A stretch of 64,000 nucleotides of DNA from Salinisphaera sp. T31B1. Its GTDB lineage: Bacteria; Pseudomonadota; Gammaproteobacteria; Nevskiales; Salinisphaeraceae. The notes beneath the pieces were generated by a model. That model did no database searches and was not told the DNA's origin. It saw only the letters and a list, made by a program, of their open reading frames with translations. Shown here one piece after another: positions 25,809 to 35,500 of this stretch. The stretch spans positions 62,001 through 126,000 of the forward strand of contig NZ_APNH01000005.1 of assembly GCF_040361275.1 (NCBI RefSeq). The letters are read 5' to 3'. A program made the translations under genes and the position numbers. Numbering within the stretch: the stretch's first letter is position 1; each line of letters opens with the position of its first letter.

Positions 25809-26729
25809 ATGTCCCAGACCCTGCGTATCGCCACCCGTCAGTCAGAGCTTGCGCTGTGGCAGGCTCGACACGTCCAGGTGCGTCTGCAGACCGCGCTGCC
25901 CGAGATCGAAGTGGTACTGCTGCCGATCCGAACCGAGGGCGACCGCGTGCTCGATCGTCCGCTGGCCGAGATCGGTGGCAAGGGGCTGTTTCTCAAGGAG
26001 CTCGAAGCGGCCATGCTGGCCGGCGAAGCCGACATGGCCGTGCATTCGATGAAGGATGTGCCGGCCGAACTGCCGCCGGGCATGGCGCTGCCAGTGGTGC
26101 TGGCGCCGGGCAGCCCGCTCGATGCGTTCGTATCCAACGACTACGACACGGTCGAATCGCTGCCCGAAGGTGCACGTGTAGGGACATCCAGCCTGCGGCG
26201 TGCGGCCATGCTCAAGCATCTTCGTCCGGACCTGTCGATCGGCAGCCTGCGCGGCAACGTCCAGACGCGCCTGGCCAAGCTCGACGCCGGCGATTTCGAT
26301 GCCATCGTGCTCGCCTGTGCCGGTCTCGAACGCCTGGAACTGGCCGCGCGAATCAAGAGCGAGCTCACCGCGGAACAGAGTCTGCCGGCGATCGGCCAGG
26401 GGGTGCTGGGTATCGAGATCCGTGCCGACGACGACCAGACCGCTGCCTATATCGCCGCGCTCGACGACGAGTACACGCATATACGTATCGACGCCGAACG
26501 CGCTGTGAATGCACGACTCGAAGGCAGCTGCCATCTGCCGATCGCGGCCTATGCGGTGCATGACGGTCAGACCCTGCGTCTGCGCGCCTGTGTCGGCAAG
26601 CCGGACGGCTCGGTCATGGTGCGCGACGAGATTTCGGGACCGACCGGTCGCGCCGCCGCGCTGGGTCACGAACTGGCCGATCGGCTGCTAGCCGCCGGTG
26701 CGGACCGCATCCTGGCGACGCTGTCGTGA
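25809..26729 (+). CDS. hemC: Hydroxymethylbilane synthase (porphobilinogen deaminase)
   Basis: HemC polymerises four porphobilinogens to hydroxymethylbilane. The 306-residue product has the cofactor-binding Cys241 in LEGSCHLPIAAY (E. coli Cys242), the catalytic aspartate in HSMKDVPAELP (83), and LRIATRQSELALWQARHV at the N-terminus. The ATG at 25809 starts the conserved sequence; a longer frame overlaps algR. It is the first heme gene of a four-gene run, with hemD only 10 bp further. Confidence 0.97.
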   Translation: MSQTLRIATRQSELALWQARHVQVRLQTALPEIEVVLLPIRTEGDRVLDRPLAEIGGKGLFLKELEAAMLAGEADMAVHSMKDVPAELPPGMALPVVLAPGSPLDAFVSNDYDTVESLPEGARVGTSSLRRAAMLKHLRPDLSIGSLRGNVQTRLAKLDAGDFDAIVLACAGLERLELAARIKSELTAEQSLPAIGQGVLGIEIRADDDQTAAYIAALDDEYTHIRIDAERAVNARLEGSCHLPIAAYAVHDGQTLRLRACVGKPDGSVMVRDEISGPTGRAAALGHELADRLLAAGADRILATLS

Positions 26730-26739
26730 ACCCTCCGCG

Positions 26740-27519
26740 ATGTGCGCGCTGACCGGGCAGACGGTCTGGCTGACGCGGCCCGCCCACCAGGCCGGCCCGT
26801 GGGCAAAGGCCATTCAGGCGGCCGGCGGTACAGCCATCTGCGAACCGCTGCTGGCCATCGAGCCGCCGCAAGATGCGGCCGGCCTGCCCGCGGCTCTGGC
26901 GGCGGCCGAGTCGGCCGATGCGGTGATCGCTACCAGTGCGAACGCCATCGCCAGCGTCGCCCGTCTGGCGCCCGGTTTCGCGCCGGCGGGCAAGCTGTAC
27001 GGCGTGGGCGCGACAACCGCGGCAGCGCTGGCCCACTTGACCGGCACGGACGTGGCCCAGCCGAGGGACTGCTTTACCAGCGAAGATCTGCTCGGCCTGC
27101 CTGCACTCAATCAGGTGGCCGGCCAGCGGATCGTTCTGCTGTCCGGAGCCGGGGGGCGATCCCGACTGGCGGACACCTTGGTCGGACGCGGGGCGGCTGT
27201 CGACAAGATTGCACTCTATCGGCGCCGGGCCTGCTCCATTCCGACCGCGCGTCTGGCCGAACTGGCCGGCTGTTGCCAGACGATCGTGGTGACCAGCGGC
27301 GAAGCGCTCGATCAACTTGAGCATTTGCTCCTCAGCGAGGCCGATCGGCCAACCCGTGAAAGCCTGTTGGCGTGTCAGTTGGTGGCGCCGAGCATGCGTG
27401 TGGTAAAACAGGGCGATAGACGCCTACGCTGGTCCCGCCCAGCGGTCATCCTCGACCGTGTCAGTGCCGAAGCGGTCGTGGCCGCGCTTGCGCGGATCCA
27501 GCGAGGCGACCGACAATAG
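26740..27519 (+). CDS. hemD: Uroporphyrinogen-III synthase
   Basis: HemD closes hydroxymethylbilane into uroporphyrinogen III with inversion of ring D. This family is poorly conserved, but the 259-residue product shows VWLTRPAHQAGPWAKAIQAAGG, a central VIATSANAIASVA (T/S-S-x-N pattern), GQRIVLLSGAGGRSRLADTL and a C-terminal VIVTSGEALDQL-like segment. Position between hemC and hemX is decisive. The ATG at 26740 begins 10 bp after hemC. Confidence 0.92.
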   Translation: MCALTGQTVWLTRPAHQAGPWAKAIQAAGGTAICEPLLAIEPPQDAAGLPAALAAAESADAVIATSANAIASVARLAPGFAPAGKLYGVGATTAAALAHLTGTDVAQPRDCFTSEDLLGLPALNQVAGQRIVLLSGAGGRSRLADTLVGRGAAVDKIALYRRRACSIPTARLAELAGCCQTIVVTSGEALDQLEHLLLSEADRPTRESLLACQLVAPSMRVVKQGDRRLRWSRPAVILDRVSAEAVVAALARIQRGDRQ

Positions 27520-27553
27520 CGGCCACTGGTTACTGGGGGAATCCGCCACTCTT

Positions 27554-29284
27554 ATGAGCGAAGATAAGCGCAACGACGCCCAAGCAGACAAGGGCGCCGG
27601 CAACGAGGCGGGCAAGCATTCCGCATCCAAGCCGTCCAGCACCGGTCAGACGACCGGTTCGAACCAAGGCGGCGGCTCCGCCTCGGCGCCGGCAGCCAAG
27701 CCGGATTCGTCCAAGACACAGAGCAAGGCGGCCGCGGCTGCGCCCTCGAACGCGCGTGCCGACGGCAGTACGCCGGCCGACGGCTCGAAGAAGGCGACGA
27801 GCGAGTCGTCGCGAGCCGCGGACAAGACCGGCGGTAGTGCTGCATCCGCCACGGCTTCGAAAAAGCAACCCCAGCGCGGATCGAAGCCCGCCGCGGCCGC
27901 GGCCGCGTCCGATGCCAGCAGCAGCGCCCGCGACGGCAAGACGGTCAGCGCATCCAAGCCGAGTGCAACCGCCACGGCCGCGACCGGCGGCGGGTCGGCC
28001 CATGCGCAGACCGGTCACCGTGGCGAGCGGACGGACGATGCCGGCCGGAAGTCGCTCTTGGTGGCGATCATTGCGCTGATTATCGCAGTCGTCGCGCTCA
28101 TCGGCGCCGGCTGGCTGTGGTTCCGGGGCGAGCAGAAGCTTGCGTCGCTTGATTCGCGCGTGAATACCGTCGAGCAGGGCATTCAGTCGAGTGTCCAGAA
28201 GGTGGTCATGCCGCGGTTGTCCGAAGTCGACAAGCGTATGCAGTCGCTGTCGGGCGACCTCGACGGGCTGCGTCAGGCCGATCAGCAGCAGGCCGATCAA
28301 CTGGCGACGATGAAACAGTCGGTGCAAGCCGCCCAGACTCAGACCGCCGAACTGTCGGACCGGATACAGGGCAATGCCCGTCGCTGGGATCTCAACCAGA
28401 TCGAGTCGCTGCTGCGGGCCGCCAATCAGCGGCTGCAGCTCTACAACGACCCGGCCGGCGCCCGGCAGGCCTTGCAGTTGGCCAGCGAGGCGATCGCGCG
28501 CCAGGGCGATCCGAGGCTGTTCAAGGTACGCAGCGAAATCGTCAACGAGATCGCGGCGCTGCGTGCCTTGCCTGATCCGGATATCGAAGGCCTGTCGCTG
28601 GACCTGGCCGCCATGGTCAAGCAAGTGCCCTCGCTGGCGCTGGCCTCCACGGTCCCGGGTGAGTACCGCCAAGGTGCATCGGGCGATACTGCCGCCGACA
28701 GTTCGGACAACCCGCAGGCGGGTGAGGGCGACGACGGTATGTCGTTTGACGAGTTCAAGTCGCAGTTCACCCAGGGCTGGGGGCATTTCAAGAACTCGGT
28801 CGGCCAAGCGCTGTCCGGCATGCTGACCATCCGTCGTGCCGACGGTACGCAGAGCGCCCTGTTGCCGCCCGACCAGGTGTTCTTCCTCAACCAGAACCTG
28901 CAGCTGCAGCTGCGCACGGCACGCCTGTCTCTGCTGGAGGGCGACACCGACGCCTATCGCGACAGCCTTGCCTCGGCGCGCCAGTGGCTGGGCGACTACT
29001 ACGACACCGACACATCGCCGGTATCGAGCATGCGCAACCGGCTCGACCAGATGAGCAACGTCAAACTCGATTGGCAGGCACCGGATATCTCCCAGAGCCT
29101 GGCCATGCTGCGTGAGCGGATGAGTCAGCCGGCCGGTCAGGCTGGTGGGGAACAAGACGGTGCACAGTCGGCGTCGTCCGATGCCCGCAGCAATGCTGCG
29201 AGCCCGGAATCATCCAGGGACGCCGGGTCCGACGCCCAATCGCAGCAGCCGTCCGGTGACGCCGCCGGTCAGGACGGTCGCTGA
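27554..29284 (+). CDS. hemX: HemX-like membrane protein of the heme operon
   Basis: A 576-residue protein. Residues 1-165 are low-complexity Ala/Ser/Lys/Gly and probably cytoplasmic and disordered. One span follows (about 172-194, LLVAIIALIIAVVALIGAGWLWF), then a coiled coil (about 200-275: LDSRVNTVEQGIQSSVQK through QAAQTQTAELSDRIQG) and the conserved HemX domain (RWDLNQIESLLRAANQRLQLYND, about 278-520). The last 45 residues are again low complexity. HemX is sometimes labelled uroporphyrinogen methyltransferase but lacks that domain here; it is thought to scaffold heme synthesis with HemY. The stop overlaps the hemY start by one base. Confidence 0.92.
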   Translation: MSEDKRNDAQADKGAGNEAGKHSASKPSSTGQTTGSNQGGGSASAPAAKPDSSKTQSKAAAAAPSNARADGSTPADGSKKATSESSRAADKTGGSAASATASKKQPQRGSKPAAAAAASDASSSARDGKTVSASKPSATATAATGGGSAHAQTGHRGERTDDAGRKSLLVAIIALIIAVVALIGAGWLWFRGEQKLASLDSRVNTVEQGIQSSVQKVVMPRLSEVDKRMQSLSGDLDGLRQADQQQADQLATMKQSVQAAQTQTAELSDRIQGNARRWDLNQIESLLRAANQRLQLYNDPAGARQALQLASEAIARQGDPRLFKVRSEIVNEIAALRALPDPDIEGLSLDLAAMVKQVPSLALASTVPGEYRQGASGDTAADSSDNPQAGEGDDGMSFDEFKSQFTQGWGHFKNSVGQALSGMLTIRRADGTQSALLPPDQVFFLNQNLQLQLRTARLSLLEGDTDAYRDSLASARQWLGDYYDTDTSPVSSMRNRLDQMSNVKLDWQAPDISQSLAMLRERMSQPAGQAGGEQDGAQSASSDARSNAASPESSRDAGSDAQSQQPSGDAAGQDGR

Positions 29285-30465
29285 TGCGCCGCCTGCTGCT
29301 CATATTCTTCACTTTCATCGTTCTTGGCGTCGTGCTGGCGCTGGTCTTTCGTGATCATCAGGGCTATATCCTCATCTCGTTCGCCGGCTGGCAGATCGAG
29401 ACATCGCTGCTGTTCGCAGTCGGCGCGCTGCTGGTTTTCCTGTGGGCGGCGATCACGCTCTGGCGGTTGATCGTAGGCGGCGTGCTGCTGCCACGACGAA
29501 TTCGCGAGCGGTTGGCCCGACGGCGGGAGCGCAAGGCCCGTCGTTCGCTCTACGACGGCCTGCTGCGGCTTGCCGAGGGCCGCTGGGGCCGGGCCGAGGA
29601 CGAGCTCAACCGTCTGGCCGAGAACAACGAAGCACCGGGGCTGAATTATCTGAATGCCGCGCGTGCGGCACAGCACCAGGGCCGGGTCGCCGATCGTGAC
29701 CGGTATCTGGAAAAGGCTGCGTCCAAGCGCGGTGTCAGCGAATTGGCGGTCTTGCTCACCCAGGCCGAGCTGCAGATCGAGCAGGGACAGACGGCCGATG
29801 CCATGGCGAGCCTGTCCCGGCTGTATCAAATGGAGCCACAGCACGACGTGGTGCTGCGACTGTATGCCGAGCAGTGCCAGCGGGCGGGTGACTATGAACA
29901 GCTGCGCGCGCTGGTGCCGGCGCTGTACAAGCACAGCGGCATGCCCCAGGAGCGCGTCGATACGCTGGCCATCGAGGCCTGGGGCGACGAGCTGTCGCGC
30001 CACAGCCGGGATTCGATCGCTCTCACCACCGCCTGGAAACGCGTGCCCAAGCGTCTGCGCAGCAAGCCCGAGATGGTCAAGCGTTACGTGACCTGCCTGC
30101 GCGCGGCCAAGGCCGACGGCCAGGCGGCCGACGTCATTCGCGATGTGCTCAAGCAGGAATGGAATGCTTCGCTTGTGCTGATCTTCGGGGATCTGAAATG
30201 CGAGGACCGCACCGCTCAGCTGTCGACGGTCGAAGGGTGGCTCAAGCAGTATGGTGAAGAACCCGAGTTGTTGCTGATCGCCGGGCGGCTGTGTCTGCGC
30301 AACCGGCTCTGGGGTCGTGCCCGCAGCTATTTCGAAGCCAGCCAGAAGAATCAGTCGCGCCCCGATGCGCTGCTGGAACTGGGCCGGTTATTAGAAGAGA
30401 TCAACGAAAAGGACGAGGCTCGAGCCGCCTATCGCCAGGGTCTGGAGCTGCGCACCGACTCGTGA
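29284..30465 (+). CDS. hemY: HemY TPR protein of the heme operon
   Basis: A 393-residue inner-membrane protein with two N-terminal spans (about 4-22 and 40-62) and a cytoplasmic TPR-like helical domain. Motifs include MRRLLLIFFTFIVLGVVLALVFRDHQGYILI, LYDGLLRLAEGRWGRAEDEL and the C-terminal RPDALLELGRLLEEINEKDEARAAYRQGL. This is gammaproteobacterial HemY, unrelated to the protoporphyrinogen oxidase of the same name. Its role is probably to organise heme-pathway enzymes at the membrane. It follows hemX with a TGATG overlap. Confidence 0.93.
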   Translation: MRRLLLIFFTFIVLGVVLALVFRDHQGYILISFAGWQIETSLLFAVGALLVFLWAAITLWRLIVGGVLLPRRIRERLARRRERKARRSLYDGLLRLAEGRWGRAEDELNRLAENNEAPGLNYLNAARAAQHQGRVADRDRYLEKAASKRGVSELAVLLTQAELQIEQGQTADAMASLSRLYQMEPQHDVVLRLYAEQCQRAGDYEQLRALVPALYKHSGMPQERVDTLAIEAWGDELSRHSRDSIALTTAWKRVPKRLRSKPEMVKRYVTCLRAAKADGQAADVIRDVLKQEWNASLVLIFGDLKCEDRTAQLSTVEGWLKQYGEEPELLLIAGRLCLRNRLWGRARSYFEASQKNQSRPDALLELGRLLEEINEKDEARAAYRQGLELRTDS

Positions 30466-30493
30466 ACCCGGTCGCCATTCGCAGTTCGCGCCC

Positions 30494-31366
30494 ATGAGTG
30501 GCCTGCCCGTGCACAACCTGATCGTCGGCTGCGGCGAAACCGGGCTACGGGTGGCCGCACGCGCGGTCGGGGCCGGCCAGAGCGTGACCGGCATCGTACG
30601 CAGCGCCGACAGCGCGCGCCGTGTGCGTTCGGTCGGGGCGGTCGCCCGAACGGCCGATCTCGACAAACCGCTCGCCGGTCTGCCCGTCTGCGATCGCCTG
30701 TTCTATTTCGCGCCGCCGCCACGCGAAGGCCGCGCCGATACGCGGCTGCAGCGGGTAGTCGACGCCATGGGTCCGCCGCCGGCCCGGGTGGTGTATATCA
30801 GCACCACCGGCGTCTACGGCGATTGCGACGGTGCCTGGGTCAACGAGGATCGTGCCGTCAACCCGGCTACCGACCGGGCCCATCGACGGGTCGACGCCGA
30901 ACGTCGAATCCACGCCTGGCAGCCGCTTGCAACCGTGCTCCGTGCGCCAGGCATCTACGGACCCGGGCGGCTACCGGTGGAGCGCGTGCGGTGCGGTGAG
31001 CCGATCGTCGATGATGCCGAGGGTGGCTGGAGCAACCGGATCCATATCGACGATCTCGCCGAGGTCGCCTGGCAGGCCGGTCAGCGGCCATGGCCACACC
31101 GGATCTATAACGTCACCGATGGACATCCCACGCGTTTGGGCGACTACTACGACGCCTTGGCCGGCCTGTTGGGCGTGCCATCGCCGCCGCGGATCCCATG
31201 GACCGAAGCCGAGCGACAATTTTCGGCCATGCGGCTATCGTTTCTGCGCGAGTCGCGTCGGCTCGACACCCGCCGGCTGTTGGACGATACCGGTCTTGAG
31301 CTGACCTTCGCCGACTTTCGCGACGGCCTCAAGGCCAGCTTGCGCGCAGAGCCACGGCCGGCCTGA
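30494..31366 (+). CDS. NAD-dependent epimerase/dehydratase-like protein, YeeZ-like
   Basis: A 290-residue extended-SDR protein. The nucleotide motif is degenerate, IVGCGETGLRVAARAVGAG (11-29), and the active-site region is YISTTGVYGDCDGAWVNE followed by ATVLRAPGIYGPGRLP, the YeeZ/YbjS-like pattern. The usual YxxxK is not evident, so it may be a non-enzymatic NAD(P) binder. Only 28 bp separate it from hemY, so it may ride on the heme transcript, though no heme function is implied. It is convergent with the lipoprotein gene, 7 bp apart. Confidence 0.8.
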   Translation: MSGLPVHNLIVGCGETGLRVAARAVGAGQSVTGIVRSADSARRVRSVGAVARTADLDKPLAGLPVCDRLFYFAPPPREGRADTRLQRVVDAMGPPPARVVYISTTGVYGDCDGAWVNEDRAVNPATDRAHRRVDAERRIHAWQPLATVLRAPGIYGPGRLPVERVRCGEPIVDDAEGGWSNRIHIDDLAEVAWQAGQRPWPHRIYNVTDGHPTRLGDYYDALAGLLGVPSPPRIPWTEAERQFSAMRLSFLRESRRLDTRRLLDDTGLELTFADFRDGLKASLRAEPRPA

Positions 31367-31373
31367 GTCGGCT

Positions 31374-31841
31374 CTAACTGGGGCCGGAGGCGGGCGGCGA
31401 GAAGCGCTTGCGGTCGAGTTCGTCACCGAACCGTTCGATGGCGGTCTCGCGGCATTGGGCGCCGGTCATCGCCGCGATCACGCCGCCCCCGTCGTTTTCG
31501 ATCACCGCGACGTTATAGAGATAGCTGGCGTCGCCGTTTCGACAATCACCAATCCGCTTGCTCGACAGCGTCATCCGGTAGCGTGCCAGTGTTGAAAGGC
31601 GCTGGTAGCCGCGATTGTCGGCGAGCGCCGACGGGTCGTATTGCATCAGCGACCAGCCGCGATCGGTGAGGCTGGCCTGCAGGCCCTGGCCCAGGGGATC
31701 GTCGGCGGCCGGTACCGCGACTGTATGACTGGCTGCCGCTGGGCGGGCCGGCCGTTGCGTTTTGGGCGTGGCCGCACAGGCGCTGATCAGCGCGCAGCAG
31801 AGCAGACTCGACAGGAACACAAGTGGTGGGCGCGACAGCAT
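31374..31841 (-). CDS. Putative lipoprotein of unknown function
   Basis: A 155-residue predicted lipoprotein. The signal peptide (1-20, FLSSLLCCALISAC) ends in the lipobox with Cys21. The mature domain contains LGQGLQASLTDRGWSLMQYD and two cysteines (in GDCRNG and GAQCRET) that could form a periplasmic disulfide. I know no family for it. The start at 31841 follows the signal-peptide logic; the ribosome site is weak, and the frame extends 25 codons further upstream. Confidence 0.65.
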   Translation of the reverse strand: MLSRPPLVFLSSLLCCALISACAATPKTQRPARPAAASHTVAVPAADDPLGQGLQASLTDRGWSLMQYDPSALADNRGYQRLSTLARYRMTLSSKRIGDCRNGDASYLYNVAVIENDGGGVIAAMTGAQCRETAIERFGDELDRKRFSPPASGPS

Positions 31842-32075
31842 CGGCGGCGTCCGGTATCGGGCATCAACGGGCCACCAGCATAACCGTTGCGATGGATAGC
31901 GCCTACCGATGGCCACGTCCCGACACGAGCGTGGTCATGGGTAGGCGGCGACAGGGTGGGAGCGCCGGCGAACAAAACGCTATCACTGCCGGTCACCGAT
32001 TGGCACGAATTCTGCTCGGTTCGAAACAAGCGGCGGCCACGCAGGCGGTCGCATTCACCACAGGCGGAGTTCGAG

Positions 32076-32522
32076 ATGGACAAGCAGCAGATGACCCGGA
32101 CCATACTGGAGGCGAAAAAAGCCCAAAAGATGCGCTGGAGCGAGATCGCGGCCGAGATCGGCATGTCACCGGTCTGGACCGCCTCGCTGGCCCTGGGCGA
32201 AAGTTCCGCGCCCCAGGACATCGCCGAAAAACTGTGTGCGGTACTGGATCTCGACGACGAGGTGGCCGAGGCGCTGCAGGTCTGCCCGCTCAAGGGCGAA
32301 TGGATGACCCATACGGTGCCCCGCGATCCGCTGATCTATCGCTTCTACGAGATCATGGCTGTCTACGGCCCGGCGGTGAAGGCCTGCGTGCACGAGGAAT
32401 TCGGCGACGGCATCATGTCCGCGATCGATTTCAAGCTGGACATCGAGCGCGAGCCTGATCCCAAGGGCGATCGGGTCAAGGTGATCATGAGTGGCAAGTT
32501 TCTGCCCTACGTACGCTGGTAG
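32076..32522 (+). CDS. cynS: Cyanate hydratase (cyanase)
   Basis: Cyanase turns cyanate and bicarbonate into ammonia and CO2. The 148-residue product has the helix-turn-helix-like N-terminal domain (about 5-75) and the catalytic C-terminal part with Arg89, Glu92 (IYRFYEIMAVYG) and Ser115 (GDGIMSAIDFKLDI), the invariant triad. It ends in the conserved SGKFLPYVRW. GGAG lies shortly before the ATG at 32076; upstream frames are not conserved. No carbonic anhydrase, cyanate transporter or CynR regulator is nearby. Confidence 0.97.
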   Translation: MDKQQMTRTILEAKKAQKMRWSEIAAEIGMSPVWTASLALGESSAPQDIAEKLCAVLDLDDEVAEALQVCPLKGEWMTHTVPRDPLIYRFYEIMAVYGPAVKACVHEEFGDGIMSAIDFKLDIEREPDPKGDRVKVIMSGKFLPYVRW

Positions 32523-32554
32523 CCAACGGGCGCGGCGCTCATGCTGCGGGGGAT

Positions 32555-35500
32555 TCAGGCGGTGCGATCGTCGCCGAGCAGGCGTGCGGCACGGCGTGCC
32601 AGCCAGGTCTTGCCGTCTTCAACGATCACGTAGAAGCAGGGCACGAGCGCCAGGGTGATACCGGTCGCGAACAGGATGCCAAAGCCCAGCGAGATCGCCA
32701 TGGGAATCATGAAACGCGCCTGCAGGGAGGTCTCGAAGATCATGGGCGCCAGTCCGCCGAAGGTGGTCAGCGTGGTCAGCAGAATCGGTCGGAACCGGCG
32801 GATAGCGGCCAGGCGTACCGCCTCGGTGGGCGACAAGCCGCCGTCGCGCAGGGTGTTGGCGTAATGGATCAGTACCAGCGAGTCGTTCACGACCACGCCG
32901 GCCAGCGCGACCACGCCCATGAGGCTGATCACCGACAGCGAATACCCCATGATCTCGTGGCCGATGATGGCGCCCACCACCGCGAACGGAATCGCGATCA
33001 TGACGATGATCGGCTGGATATAGCTGGCGAAGGGTATCGCCAGCAGCATGTAGATACCGGCCATCGACAGGATGAAGCCGACCAGCAGCGAATGCATGGA
33101 GTTGGCGGTGTCTTCCTGGCGGCCCGAATAGCCATAGGTCAGCCCCGGATAGTCGGCGGCCAGCGCCGGTAGCGTGGTCGCATTGAGGGTCTGGGTCACG
33201 CGACTCGTGGCATCGAACGGCGTGACGTTGGCCGTGACCTCCACGCTGCGCCGCCCGTTGCGGCGGGTGATCGAGGTGTAAGCGCGGGTGTAGTCGATAT
33301 CGGCGACCTGACGAAGCGGTACGTAGGTGTTGTCGGGGGTGCGGATGAGCAGATCGCGGATCGCCGCAGCGCTGTCGCGCTCGGAGGCGGGCAGGGTGAC
33401 CATTACCTTGACTTCGTTGCGCCCACGTAGTTGGCGCAGCGCTTCGTCGCCGTAGAAGGCCGCACGGACCTGTGCGCCGACCAGGGCGTTGGTCAAGCCC
33501 AGACTGCGCCCGGCGTCGTTGAGTTCGAAGGTGACCTGATTCTTTCCCTGGGCCACGCCGCTGTCGATATCGGTCACGCCGGCGAATTCGCCCAGTTCGG
33601 CGGCCAGCGCCTCGGCTGCACGGTCGAGCGTGTCGGTGTCACGGTGCGACAGTTCCACGGTGATCGCCTTGCCCGCACCCGGGCCGCCGGCGTCGGACTG
33701 GAACTGCGATGACTGCAGGCCGGGAATCTCGCCGAGTTCGTCGCGCCAGTCGGTGATGAACTCAGCGGTGCTGATCGGTCGCACATCGGCGGCGGTGAGA
33801 TACACGCGCATCTCGATACTGTTCTCTTCGATGGTCGCGAACACGCCGGTGGCCAGCGACTGGCCGCCGTGTGCGGCGATCACGCGGTCGGCGGCTGCTT
33901 CCAGACGATCGCGCACGGCCGTCATGGTCGACATCGGGCTGCCGTAGGGCAGGGTCAGCGTCGCCTGGGCGCGATCCGATTCGACCTTGGGCATGAGCGC
34001 AAACCCCATTCGCCCACTGGCCGCCCACGCCAGCACGATCAGCAGTACGCCCACGCCGATGGATGCGGTCAGGTATCGGTGTCGTACCAGCCAAGACGAG
34101 AACGGCGCGTAGTAGCGTTCGACCATGGTCGAAAAGCCACGCGAAAAAGCCTGCTGGCGACGATGGATGGCGCCCGATATGCGTCCACGCTGGCGCGGAC
34201 GGGCGTGCGCCAGATGGGCCGGCATGATGAACAGCGCCTCGACCCAGGAGACCAGGAAGACCGTGATTACCACCATCGGGATCACGCCGAACAGCTTGCC
34301 CAGGAAACCGGGTACGAGCAGCAGCGGCAGGAAGGTCACGATGTTGGTCAGGATCGAAAACGACACCGGCATGGCCACGTCGCGGGCGCCACCGATCGCG
34401 GCGTCCATGACGCTCGCCCCGCGTTCGCGGGCTTCGTAGATGTTCTCGCCGGCCACGATGGCGTCATCGACGACGATGCCCAGCGCGATGATGAACGCGA
34501 ACATCGAGATCATGTTGATCGTCACGCCGATCAGCGGCAGAAACAGAAACGCGCCGAGAAAGGCCGTGGGGATGCCCATGGTCACCCAGAACGCCAGGCG
34601 CATCTCCAGGAACAGGCTGAGCACGACCAGTACGAGTACCAGGCCCATGAAAGCGTTCTTGAGCAGCAGTTCAAGACGTTGGGCATAAATCTCGGAGCTG
34701 TCGCCGTTGATGGCGTAGTGCAGCGCCGGCGGCAGGTCGGGTTCGACATCGGCCATGGCCGCTCGAGTGGCCCGGGAGACCTGGATCGGCGTCTGTTTGC
34801 CGACCCGGAACACCTCCAGACCGATCGAGCGCTTGCCGTCATAGGTCGCCTCGGTCTTGGTGTCTTCAAAGCCGTTGGTCACCGTGGCTACATCGCCGAT
34901 ATGGATGACCGTGCCATCCGGCGTGGTCAATAGCGGTACCCGCTCGAACTCGCGGGCCGTATCGCGTCGGCCCTTGAGCCGCAGCAGCACCTCGCCGGAC
35001 TGGGTATCGGCGCTGCCGCCGGCGACATCCACCGCGGCCGATGCGATACGGTCGGCGACGTCGTTCAAGGTCAGGTCATAGCTGCGCAGGCGCTCCTGCG
35101 AGATGGCGATACGGGTGACATAGTCGCGCGCACCCTCGAGTTCGACCTGGGTGATGTCGCCCGACTGCAACAGCCGGTCGCGTACTTCTTCTGCGTAGGC
35201 ACGCAGCGCGGTTTCGCTGACATCGCCATAAAGCTGGATATCGAGCACATCACGCTGGTGATCGGACAGCGAGATCACCGGCCGTTCGGCGTCGTCGGGG
35301 AACGTGGTGATCTGGTTGACCGCTTGCTGGACGTCCTGGAAGACGGCCTGCCCATCGGCGGATTCGGCCAGTTCCAGGGTGATGGTGCCGGCGCCCTCGG
35401 CGGCCTGAGCGGTCATTTCGTCGATGCCGGAGATATCGCGTACCTTCTCCTCGACGGCCAGCACGATGTTCTGTTCGACCTGTTCGGGGGTCGCTCCCGG

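Noticed and set aside
27530-29155. 541-codon minus-strand frame opposite hemX
   Set aside because: The plus strand carries HemX between hemD and hemY with overlapping stops and starts.
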